Both the position numbers and the translations under genes were made by a program. Of a DNA stretch of 64,000 bases, positions 21,755-33,100 are shown one piece after another. A model generated the notes under the pieces. The model ran no database searches and was not told the origin of the DNA. It saw only the letters and a program-made list of their open reading frames with translations. Each line of letters begins with the position of its first letter. Positions within the stretch are counted from its first letter, which is position 1. This DNA is from Planoprotostelium fungivorum. Its lineage: Eukaryota; Evosea; Variosea; Cavosteliida; Cavosteliaceae. The stretch covers positions 202,591 to 266,590 of the forward strand of contig MDYQ01000008.1 of NCBI GenBank assembly GCA_003024175.1, written 5' to 3'.

Positions 21755-24700
21755 TTAATAAGAACCGTCTCTCTTTGGCATGAGTCCCTGCATGTTCAAA
21801 TTCATCGCGGGCATGGCCATGTTGCCCAAGTTCATGCCGCCAAAGATTCTTCGAATGCCTCCCGCGTTGGCGTTGAGAGGAGGGGGTACATTGGGCCCAT
21901 CGATTCTCTCGTTGAATTGGTCCAAGAGGAGTCTCTGCTCTGCACGCGTGATTCCCTGCTTCTGTCAGAGACATGGACGACACGGTTGCATGCGCGATCA
22001 CGATGATGTTGTCGATGTGATGATGAAGAAAAGTCACCTTGATTTCCATGATCTTGATGAACTCTGATTCTGATGGTTTGGCCTGGAGTTGCTTGTAAGT
22101 GGCAACGAGAGCCACAGAAGGTGTGAGGATGACCTTCAGCAATGTATCCGCCTTGTCCATCTTCTTTTCCAAGTGCTTCAGATATCTGATCGTTCGTCAG
22201 CGCATCATCATGATGGATGACGATCGTGATGATGATCGACCCATCACCTCTTTGGAATGGACAGCTGTTCCTTCTTCGAGCCTTCTGAAGTCTTCTCTAC
22301 AACGGATATGTCCGTCAGAATAGAACGAAGAGCGGTGAAATCGATGATCATCTGCTGGACTCCAGTCTGTGACGTGTCAGACGTGATGATGATGAAGATC
22401 CTCTCACGTCTCCGATCTGTCTGCACTTGAAGATGTTGTTGCACAATGTCTCGGGGAACGACCTGATCATCGATCATCAGATCGGATGCACGATCGATCA
22501 TGTCGTGATGGATCGTGATCGCGATGGATGACTCACATCCAGAATTGATCACAGAAGTCCCAGTAGTGCTTGATGTCGTTGAGGGAGGAGCTGTAAGTGG
22601 GTACCAGATTCTTGATGATGCTACCGATCGCGTTGACGTATTGAGATTGGTCCTGTTCACCATCACGAAACAATAAAACGAAATAAAATCCGATTTCACC
22701 TCCGCCGAAGCCAAGGTAGCCCACGGTATCCTTGTCATGGCAGCCAATTGTGGGTCCAATTTCGCTTCCAGCAGAGAGACCATCCTATTTACAGTCCCCG
22801 CTACCACCCTACGTACGTCAAACGTACGTCGTTACCATGGTTTCTCACCCCTCGTAACGGTTCTGTTCTGCACTGAGATCGATCTTCTCGGCAAATTTGG
22901 GCAAGATCGTATCTTTCATCTTCAGTGAGATCTTGTCTAGTTGTTTTAGACAATAATCTGCCGTGTTACACAAGAGGCAGAGTGAAACAGCGTCGGCGCT
23001 GAGTTTGAAATTTAAATTTGACCGTTACGGATGTTCGAATCACCTCGCGGCTCGGTCTGCCAGGGCGTTGGCGTAACGGTCGAGATATTTCTTGACGAGT
23101 AAGAACATGTCGTAGTAAGCTTGTCCCTTGGACAAACTGGCGCACAACTTGGTCTTCTCTCCCAAGTAAGAGATGAGGTCCTTCGATGAGGGTAGAACCT
23201 GTCGATGATGAGATCGTGATCACGATGATCGTGCGATGACGATCGTGATCATCGCGATGGTGGGATTGTGGTTGAATTTGACGATGAGATGACGATGAGA
23301 TGACGATCAAGATGATGATCGGATGAGAGATGACGATCAAGATGATGATCGGATGAGAGATGACGATCAAGATGATGATCGGATGAGAGATGACGATCAA
23401 GATGATGATGGGATGAGAGATGACGATCAGAGATGTCGATCATCACCCTGCTACGATCGTCCTCATCGACAGCCCACGTCTCCTGGGAGACCTTTCTGTC
23501 GACAAATGCCTTGGCTTTCCTGCAACCTCTTCAGTGAACGATTTCAAGTTAGACTCACTCGTCTTCGTTCTGAATGAACAGATCCAAATACAGATCGAAG
23601 ATCGACGAGATGATTCCCTGCCACTTGCTGACCTATGGAGAATCAATGAAATCTCCATACGAATGCTCATGATCGTGAAATCTCCCCGAAATTTCGCTCA
23701 CCTCTTGTCTCTTCCTTCCTTCGTGGTCTTTTTCTCTCATGGCCTTCTTGTGTTTGCTCGCCACCTTTGCAGCGGGTGACATCATCTCCTCGGGCTGGAA
23801 TTCTGAGTTGGAATCCGGACAACTACAACTCACCATTTCCTCTTCCGAAGACGAAGAAGATTCATCGTCATCGTATTGTTCGACGATTTGGGCACCGAAT
23901 TTGGCCAAGAGACTCTTTTCAAATTGAATGGTCGTGTGGATGACTTTGATGAGAGTGTCGGTGTTCAGATTGCCCCTTTCACTTTCCAATAACTCGTTCA
24001 ACTGTTGTCTGTAAAGTGTGAGGAATGAATGAAATTCAAATTTCGAAAAATTCACCGCGTGAGGAAACAGAATTCTTCGGTGAATAATTCTGTCATGTTC
24101 CATTCTTTTGGGAAGATCTACAACGCGTCAGTCCATCACGACACAGACGAAAAAAAGAGGAAGGGAACGAGATTCGATCTCGCGTACCTTGGAGTGCTTG
24201 TTCTCATACATGTGAAAGCCTAAACCCCTCTCGCTGAACAGCCACTCGAAACGTCGATCGATGCCTTCCAAGGTTACACCCTCCGCTCCCAATTTGAACA
24301 TGTTGCCGTAGGGTAACAGAGTCTGCCTGACGAACCACAGAGAGAATTCCTTCCTGCATTTCGTCACGATGACGTCACTGGCTCGTTGTAGATGGGACTC
24401 ACTGGACAGCAGGTCCCATAGCTTCGATGGCTTTGCAAGCGTCTTTCAAAGTGCCAGAAGTGGAAGTTGATCCGGGCTTCAGATAGCTAGACGGACGTCA
24501 GGTGTCTCGTTGTAGTGGGAAGATATTGTGAAGACGGGAATATCTTCTCACTTTTCGAATTCTCTCCAGGCGAAGGATTTGAGCTCGGTCGTGATCTGAT
24601 CGACGTCGGTGGTGATCTGCCTGATCTTCGGAATGTGTTGGTAGTTCTCGAACGTGATGGTCAGCTGCAACACAGCTTGGAGCAGTTTACTAGCACCATC

Positions 24701-25445
24701 GTAGTCTTTCTTAGCCACGTTGCTCTTCAAAAGTTTCATGTAAGAGACTGTCATTCGACATCAGCATCTTCACATTGTCTTTCGAGATGATGAGAAACCT
24801 CACTCAGAATCTGAAGTTTCTTCAAAGTGCTGATGGTGGCCGTGAGATTTCTCTTCGCATAGTCCAAGCTCTTGACATCACTGCACAGTTCGGTCAAGAG
24901 AGCTTCGGACTCGATGGCCTTGGCTTTGATCGTACCGATCGATTCGAAGAGGGATCTTATCGTTCTCTTAGACTCTTCCAGACTCTCTTTACCTCTCGTT
25001 CCTGATGATACCTGAAGATGATAATGTGAGGAATGGAAGGAGGAGCGGATGTCAGTGATGATGTTCACCTGCTCGCGCACGGCTTGTAATATTTCGAGGT
25101 CTGAGCGGTTGATCTTGAATTTGAGTCGATTTGTGGCTGTATCTAATTCGCTCAATGATTTGGCTGGCGACAAGTTTAGTTACATTAATGAGATGCGTGA
25201 ATTCTCTCCGCACCATCAGGAAAAATGGAGTTGATGTATTCTACTGTATCGAAGTTTGGCTCATCCATTGGGTCTTGAGCTGGCACGACTTCGCCTATCA
25301 CAGCTTGCAGCATCGGAGAGAAGTTCATGTCCAGTTTTAGGACATCATCTGCATCCCCATCACCTCCCACCCTAGAGCGGGGGCTAGGCGTTCCGTTCGT
25401 ACGTGGACTCGTACTAGATGTGTTAGCGATAGGAAACATAGACAT
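21755..25445 (-). CDS. VPS53: VPS53, GARP/EARP tethering complex subunit
   Basis: About 18 exons. After a Ser/Pro-rich start (MSMFPIANTSSTSPRTNG) comes the family hallmark FDTVEYINSIFPD, then coiled coils (ESLEESKRTIRSLFESIGTI, DVKSLDYAKRNLTATISTLK). These match the N-terminal half of VPS53. The middle includes KEFSLWFVRQTLLPYGN, FKLGAEGVTLEGIDRRFEWL and an acidic insert (DDDESSSSSEEE). The C-terminal region has LVPTYSSSLNDIKHYWDFCD, QQMIIDFTALRSIL, and GITRAEQRLLLDQFNERIDG, ending LMPKRDGSY. The protein tethers endosome-derived vesicles at the trans-Golgi network. Introns at 24354-24402 and 24118-24187 carry the recurrent element, and another holds a 30-bp tandem array. Confidence 0.9.
23299..23428. 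repeat. Four copies of a 30-bp tandem repeat in a VPS53 intron
   Basis: The unit starts GATGACGATCAAGATGATGA. Copies lie at 23299, 23329, 23359 and 23389 (the last with one change), plus a partial copy. The array lies in an intron of over 200 nt, unusually long for this window. Confidence 0.9.
24118..24187 (-). repeat. 70-nt VPS53 intron ending CTGACGCGTTGTAG
   Basis: The last 14 nt are the same as those of the ACOX intron at 19294-19338, although the bodies are unrelated. The downstream exon begins IFPKEWNM. Confidence 0.75.
24354..24402 (-). repeat. 49-nt VPS53 intron with core CATCTACAACGAGCCAGTGA
   Basis: It starts GTGAGTCCCATCTACAACG and ends CGAAATGCAG, joining GPAVQ to KEFSLWF. It has the same core and orientation as the GH127 intron at 11425. 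Confidence 0.8.
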
Positions 25446-25502
25446 CGACCAACCTCATGTGACCCGATCTGATCTCTGACAGAACAAAATTTCAAAAATG
25501 AT

Positions 25503-25700
25503 TTAATGTTTGTTAAAGACGACCTTGACCAATGAGAGTATGCACTCTGCATTGATCATCCGTTTCTGAGCGAAGCCATAATATGGATCGTGATGTTCAT
25601 ACTTTTCGTATTGTATTGAATACAATTTGGTACAGCAAGCGTCAGATGGAGTTCTCGATTGATCAGCCCTCTTCTTCTGGATCTTGTGGAGCACTTGCAT
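25503..25700 (-). CDS. Small uncharacterised intronless ORF
   Basis: A 65-codon frame from ATG to TAA reads MQVLHKIQKKRADQSRTPSD, then CCTKLYSIQYEKYEHHDPYY, and ends SLVKVVFNKH. It sits just upstream of VPS53 on the same strand. It could be a small basic protein or a 5' exon of a transcript with other splicing. I recognise no family. Confidence 0.35.
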   Translation of the reverse strand: MQVLHKIQKKRADQSRTPSDACCTKLYSIQYEKYEHHDPYYGFAQKRMINAECILSLVKVVFNKH

Positions 25701-25802
25701 GTTCGTTGCGCTTGTGGAGGATGAAATGACCGTAAAAAGAGTTTTATTCTAATTTCTCATCTCCGCTCATCATCGATTACATCTTTGGATTACATCTTCA
25801 AT

Positions 25803-26553
25803 ATGGAGGAGCATACAGAGACTCCTTCTGTAATCATCACACCGCCTTCTCTCTTGGAACTATCTATTCGTAAGATCATTGTACATCTGGATAGCTGTGT
25901 GGAGGGTGAATGCACACGAGACATCCAATCGTTCGCAACATTAACGCTCCATAGAATTGGACACATTACAGTGTTTTCCTGATATCAGAGAGCGCGTCTT
26001 TGGTCATTGCACCCCCGAACAGCTCATCCGCTTGGAGAGGAAATCCGTACGTATCTGATCGAGTTACATCCGAGATGCTCACATGTTACAGAGAATCAAA
26101 GTGAGCACGGACGATGTATGGAGGGCCCACTGCGAAAAGTTTCACTGGGAGTCTGAAGCCATCATGAACGACAGAAAGATGGAGTGGGGAACATGGAAAG
26201 GTCTCTGGTTGTGGAGAGATCGACAAGAGAGAGAACACAAACAGATCGCAGTGCAGAAGTTAAGAGAGGCCTATGGAAACGAACAAGACAAAGTGGAGCT
26301 GAAGAGCATCAAAGTCATCGATGCACCATTGAAGAAGTTGAGAGGAGTGGTCAAGGGTCACGTGCCAATGAGTTCGCGTGGTGAGCGGATGATGGAGTTG
26401 CATGTGTTGATGATGATTAGGAATGATGGGACAGAAGGTGGTCGTGAACAAAGCACCTTTGATGGCAAAGACATTGAAACAGATGCAGAAGGGGTCAGTT
26501 AAGATGATGCGTGATCCACCACTGACATTCCACAGATCGCGGCGGTGAGATGA
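25803..26553 (+). CDS. Elongin-A-like protein
   Basis: Five exons. It begins MEEHTETPSVIITPPSLLEL, then SIRKIIVHLDSC and, after an intron, CFPDIRERVFGHCTPEQLIRLE. This is the elongin A / SIII-p110 N-terminal motif (first helix, PEQL/ER, BC-box-like), in which SIRKIIVHL and CTPEQLIRLE match the region that contacts elongin B/C. Then come VSTDDVWRAHCEKFHWESEA, a basic helical part (WLWRDRQEREHKQIAVQKL) and NKAPLMAKTLKQMQKG. At about 200 residues it is much shorter than animal elongin A and lacks the TFIIS-like N-terminus. Its likely role is an adaptor in RNA polymerase II elongation or ubiquitination. The first intron donor is my choice for frame reasons. Confidence 0.7.
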
Positions 26554-26585
26554 AACACTGTCATCATCATGTTGTACCTCTAGCA

Positions 26586-26909
26586 TATGGAGATATATGA
26601 ACTGTTGATAAATGCTGTAACTTGTGTATCGAATATCTGAATGGATCTCTTCTGATCGCGGTGGTCTGTGGCCTCAGCTGAGGCGCTCGATATCTCCGCG
26701 ACCAGAAAATGGTTGAAGGGGGAGAGTTTTGAGTTGGAAACCTCTTTCTGATCTCTTGTCCCCTGTGTGGAGAAGAATTCACATTCAGGCACAGGGTCAT
26801 GGAAGTGAAGGAGTACGGAAAGGTGATGGCTGAACTGCAGAATCAGATCATTCAACTCGTGGAGTACAACGAATTCACCATTACTTACAAGTCCACTGAC
26901 TTCACATAA
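26586..26909 (+). CDS. Possible small two-exon gene
   Basis: A good C-terminal exon reads VMEVKEYGKVMAELQNQIIQ LVEYNEFTITYKSTDFT and a stop at 26907-26909, after a CAG acceptor near 26792. The upstream exon could be MEIYELLINA from 26586, but the join is unproved. Confidence 0.25.
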
Positions 26910-27135
26910 CTGGTATAAAAATCGGCTTGATCAAGTTGTACGCAATCATCTGTAGGCCACTTCACGAGATTCTTTTATATTTCGTCTTCGACAGCCGATG
27001 ATAAAACACCCTCAGCTCGTGTAGAATCACATGACAACTGTACAACATTTACATTATCTGTGCGTCATCAACATCCCTCGTCCATTGACAAAGAATATAT
27101 TCTTAATATATAATAAGAATGTTATCCGTCCCACC

Positions 27136-30100
27136 TCATGAATCAGCCACCGACCACTTCCTCTTCTTACTTTCCACCCTCTCACAGGACAGGCTACACT
27201 CGATCCTCCAATCCGCAGGATCCATGCTGATGACTTTGATCTCCCCTCCCAGCTCTTGTATCGCATCCCTCGACCACCTCAATTCCGGTCCTGATGACAT
27301 CAGGTGACATCATCACACGTCATCAGCTCACCCAATACGACCGAACCGCTCCCCTGGGCGAGACCTCTGGAGAGTGAATCCAATTGTTCCTCTGTTAAAT
27401 TCTCTCCGATGCCTTCCATGGAGATGTGAAGGCTGAGCTCGTTGTTGTTGATGCAGTGGTGTGTCAATCGCATGGTGAGAGTTCCCATCTCTTTCATTCG
27501 ACAGGCGAAGGAGGCCATGTGGATGACTGCCTGTAGAGGATTATGATCGAATTTGAGACAAATTTGGGATGCGAATTGAAAATTGGGACGGTAGTTGAAA
27601 TTTGGGATGGCTCACCTGACTGATGCGATGGATGTTACCAGCGACGAGGACATCAGAGTCAGGGGATATGAGGTTCAATGTGATGCCTGTCGTAATGTCA
27701 TGACGTGACGATGCGACATCATGATACGCACCTCTGCTCTCTAATCCGGGACCAAATATTGTGGCCACGTTTTCCATGAGATATCTCGGGGCGAAAGTGA
27801 CGACGTCTTCCTTCTGGTCTTGTCTGGTTGTAGATACGGCTGACACGGTATCTAACACTCTTCTCATGTGATCCGAGTAAAAACTGATGTCTTCCAACAT
27901 CTTTCTCATTCCTTGGTCCGTCTGAAATTTCTGTGAACATTCTATCTACAACGAGTGACCTCCACCTTCGTATGGTCTTCGTTACATGTGGGGAGACTCT
28001 TCTCCATGGAATCTAAATATTCGAATAATAATCGATTTTCTCCTTCACTACCGGGCTTCCTCAATTCTGTTACTTCTGTCATCCATAATGATTCACGAGT
28101 AGAAGAATCATGATGAATGTGAATGTCCTATCATCAATAGTGTGGTGAAGATGTACGATGTGATGATCTGATCGTGATGATGATCACCGTGGTAGAGCTG
28201 ATGAGTGCATTCCAACATGCGCCGTCTCATCGTCGCCAGATCGAATGATACGGAAGCATTTCCCAAACCCTGCTGGATGGAAGAAGAGAAATCCTCCGTG
28301 TCGATGTACTTGGACATCTCACTCGTGATGAGCGTCACTAGTTTCAGGCAATTGGGCGTGAAGGCATCACGGACCAAATTATTCTCTAAATAGACCACTC
28401 CCTATCGTTCGTCAATCAAAAGCCGTCGATACATCACTACATCATGATGCGCGTAATATCTATCGTGATGTGTAAATCGATGACTCACCAGTAACCTCCC
28501 ATCTCTCGTCATGGGAACACACAAGACGGATGTATTCAAAGGCAGTAACCTGCTCATGATCGTGTCTGTGGAGGACATATTACCCGATCGAACCACCTCG
28601 CGCGTCCTCGCTACATAATGAATGACGCCCGAAGTGTGTCCCTTCACTTCCAACGAAGAGAACTGCACGATGGACTGGTTCCATCAATCGAAATCTTCCA
28701 CGATTAAATTCACCTTCAGATCTTCTGCATCACTCTCTGCCACTAGAAATAAATTCTTGTCGTTGTCGCGATCGACGAGAATGAATCTCGCTCTCCTCGC
28801 TCCCGAATGCTCCAACAGGGCTCGGATCATAATTCTCAACAGCTGCTCCGGTTTCGTATCGGTGTGAATGCTCTCGGTCAACCTCGTGATAGCCTGACGA
28901 TGACGTCACGATTCATCAAGATGACGTCACCCACCTTTGCACTGTTCTGCACCTCCCTCTCCATCTCTTCTTCTTCCGTGGTAATCGTGTCTTCCTTCGA
29001 TCCGACTACCTTCAAGTATTCCGGAAACTCTCTCTCCAATTGGTCCGTCTTTGTGATGGACCCCCAGGTAGAGTAATTGTACCGGGCCTGCTGGATGTAA
29101 GGTCTGGCGCAGGCGGGTAATTCTTCGGTGTGGAACAATCTTCCGGCCATCTCGCTGGCCAGGGCTTCGTACTGCTGAAATCCACCTGACTTTTCGGTGT
29201 CGGTACGTATCGTACGTGTGATGACGCGGTACTCACTCCTGCAGATTCTTTCGCGGCGGTGAAGAGTTTGATGGAAGTCATGATGTCACCGTTGACTCGG
29301 GCTTGCTGTGCTCTCAGCATCAAGAGCTTGTGGTGAGCGTTAGCGGGACAAGTGCTGGCCAGTGTCTCAAATTCGGAGATTCCCTCGTTGATGATTTGGG
29401 ACACGTCCTGGGAGGGTCAGGGAGAATGGGGAGAGGGGTTACCTCGCGGCCGAGGTTCGTTGTAGATGCTTCGATGGTGTCCATGAAGCCGTCAGCGAGA
29501 GCGGATAGACACAACATGGCCTGTCATCACGTGAGATGATGTTTGTGATGATGTTTGTGATGATGTTTGTGATGATGTTTGTGATGATGTTTGTGATGAT
29601 GTTTGTGATGATGTTTGTGATGATGATCTCAATGATGATGACTGACCATGATGAACTTGATCTCTTTCGCTGCCCAGAAGCCGTTCACGCCTGACATATT
29701 TGTTCTGACGAGATCGATCGCCTGTCACATCGTTACACTCGATCACTATACCTTCTCACCTCAAACACCAACGTCCAATCTCTACTGTCCGCCCAAAATA
29801 GACACTGCAGCTTCGAATTGTGCCACACGCTGATATTGACCTCCCACTCCTTCTCTTTGTTCTTCCTGACAAATTCTTCTTCCACTTGCTGCGTGGCGTC
29901 ACGACAATACATCTCATTCTCTCACCTCCACTCGATTGAGATGCCACAGTATGGGTATTCCCTCAGCCAGGGCGAATTCGTGAACGAAAGCGTTCGTCTC
30001 TTTCAAAAAAGATTGAACTCGATTGTAGACGGACACTGCAGATGCGAGCGAGTCACCACCGAACCACCTGTGAGCGAAACAGTGATGAGCTGAATAAGCG

Positions 30101-33100
30101 GCCATAGGAAGGTCCCCTGCCCACGTTTCAATCCCCACTCCCTCCCTCTTTTTTCACCTTGCTCCAATGCCGATTCGAACGCACGATCGTGAAAGTAATA
30201 AGCGTGGGGTAAAGGCATGACCAGATTGCACGGACTCACGGCGAAGCTGTTCGAGTCAGTTGATGACGTGGTATGACGTCACGTGACGTCATCACCTGCT
30301 GTACACTCTACCCCTGAGTGGTTCGTTGGGGTACGTTTCGATGAGACGACAGCCGAGGGCGCCGAATTCGTAAGACCTTCGATTGTCCGGGCAGACGAAA
30401 CCGTAGTGGGTGAATGTGGCCGAAGACAAATCACACAAGCCGTGAGCCAGAGTGAAATTGGCCATCTTACCGCAGACGATACCGCAGATCCTCACGTTAC
30501 CGATACCTGGGGAGGTAGTCAGAGTGGTTCGTTGTAGATGGTTGTACGCGGAGGGTGGGTGTGTGGGAGGGTGACTCACAGAAGCAAGGGGCCCACAACC
30601 AGACGAGTACGTCGAGACACTTGTACCTCTCTGGATCTTGCAGGAGGGGTAATTGACCGTCTAATGTACTGATGGCCCTTCCGTTTAAATTCCTCTCGAT
30701 GTCTCTGTGCTCTTGATCCAAGAGAGGTTGTAATACCTGTGAGAATTAGACATCGTCAAGAGTGAAATAGGAGGAACCTGGTTAATATATCGATCAAATT
30801 GATTCGCATATATGGACAGTGAGTGATGGAGATGAAATTTTACCTCTATGGGTGCATCGAGTTCTGGAATGTCAAAGTCAAAGTACTTGAGGCATAGTCT
30901 CGATACGTTGTACACTTCTTCGTATCTGCACTGAACTTCGAACTGATGGATCTGTATCCTGTAGATAGCAATCTTATCGTCTCTTGTCTTGCACTTTTCC
31001 AATAGAATGGGGTATTTCTTCTCTGCTGCATCGTAATTGCCTCTTGCATATTCCGTCTCCACCTGAACAGAATCAGTATTGCTAGAAGATAAACAACTCT
31101 TCATAATATCTACGATCGCATCGTGATCATAGCTATACTGGATCGTAGATATATCACAACTACACCATTTGTACACATGAACTTGTGATGGTAGTGATAA
31201 TGATCAAACCATCGCGAGTGATCACCTCCAACTTGTGTAGACCTAGAGCCAGATCGTATTGATGTTCCCAGTAATTCTCCACCAACAGATCGATTCCGAT
31301 CTTAGCGTACTCGTGTGCTGACTGCAGTGCAGAAGACTTTCTGGCCAATTGGGATCCCTTCAGGAACAATCTCGCCACCTCCACCTCTTCAGTCCCAATT
31401 CCGTTCGTCATCCAGCCTCACCTGTTCCTTCTCCACCGGATCGACGAGTAACTTGTAAGCCACCGTGAAATGAACCAGAATATCGAACAAGATATCGTCA
31501 CTCTTCTCCTCTTCACTCGCCAACAACAATCGGCTGATGTCTAAATGGATCTGTGGTACGTGTCACTCACAGATGTCACACAGATCGAATCTCACCTGCT
31601 TCCTCCCCTCTTCATCGATGGTTTCATATGCTGCCTGCTGCACTCGGTCGTGGAGGAATTGATAGTAACGGTCGTCCCTGGAAGGGCCCAGGTTGTAGTC
31701 GGGTGAACTGTTGACTCCGGTGACGATGAGATCCTCTCCGTGGATGAGAAGCAATCCATCTGTGATGGCGGGCCAGATGTTTTGTGCCGCGATCGATTCA
31801 GGTTGCTTCGAGATGAGTGCGAGAGTTTTCAGCTGAAATTTGTTTCCAATGGCGGCAGCGAGGGCCAAGACCTGATGACGTGGGTCAGACTACAACGAGC
31901 CGGGGATGATCTCACCCTCTGAGTTTCGAGGTTCAATTGTCGTATGCGTTGGATCATCATATCTACAACGTTGTCTGTGAACTCTTCACTCGTGATTCTC
32001 CTCATGTCCCAAGTCCAGCTTCCCGTCGTAGAATCAAACGATACCAATCCTGTCTATCATCATTTTCCATGTAAAAAAAGAATCGTCAAATGTGCCACCT
32101 TTTCTGTGTAAATTTGTGAGGAACATAGTGATGAAGAATGGATTTCCATCTGTTTTCTTCATGGTGAGAGATGCGAGGGGCTCTGAATCTTCTTTCGAGG
32201 AGTAGAAAGAGTCCGATATCATCGATGTGATGTGTTCCAATCGGAGTGGTTCTAATTTCAGCTCGTGGATCTTCATTTTCTCACGGATTCGGCTCATGGC
32301 GAAGGTGAGTGGGTGAGAATTATCGACCTGTGATGCCAAATTGAGGATATTGAGACGTCTCATCATTCATGTGTTGATGAGATGATCGTGATGAGATGAT
32401 CGTGTGATGATGTGATGATGAACGTCACCTCATTGTCTCGATAAGCTCCAACTAACATCAAGTTGTTGATGTTTGCATTTGTCAGGATCGTCTCGATCAG
32501 GAGGAGAGTGGGTATATCTGCCCATTGTAGATCGTCTAAGAATAAAACGAGCGGATGACTCGGCTGAGCCAATGCACTTACAAATTGGACGAACGTCTGT
32601 CACCATCATCATCGTGATCATCTGATGATCATCATCACTCACCTGTTTGAATCGATTCTGCGCTTCTGTCGGTTGTAATTGTGGCACGGGTGGTTGTCTG
32701 CCGATGATGTGGGATAACTCTGGAATGACATCGGTGATGACACTTCCCTTAGCTCCCAGGCAGCTCAAGATGGTTTCCCGCCAATATTTGACTCTCTCTG
32801 CTGGTTCTAATAATAGATTCGCCACGAACTGCTGGAAAGCCTGCACGATACAACTGAAGGGGATGCTACGGTTGAATTGATCAACCTGATGATGATATGA
32901 GGTTAAATTTGTAATGGCCGGTTGTAGATGAGTCTACCTTTCCGAGTAACATGTTACCGGTGAATTTTGTGAGAGGTTTGTGGAGTTCGTTGATTAAAGC
33001 GGTTTTACCCACACCAGAATACCCAGATACCATGATCATACTTCTTGATATCTACACATTTTAGATTCTCATCACGATCACGATCATCAGGATGATCATC

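Noticed and set aside
23299-23428. CRISPR-like array from the 30-bp repeats
   Set aside because: The copies are directly adjacent with no spacers, inside a eukaryotic intron; it is a plain tandem repeat.
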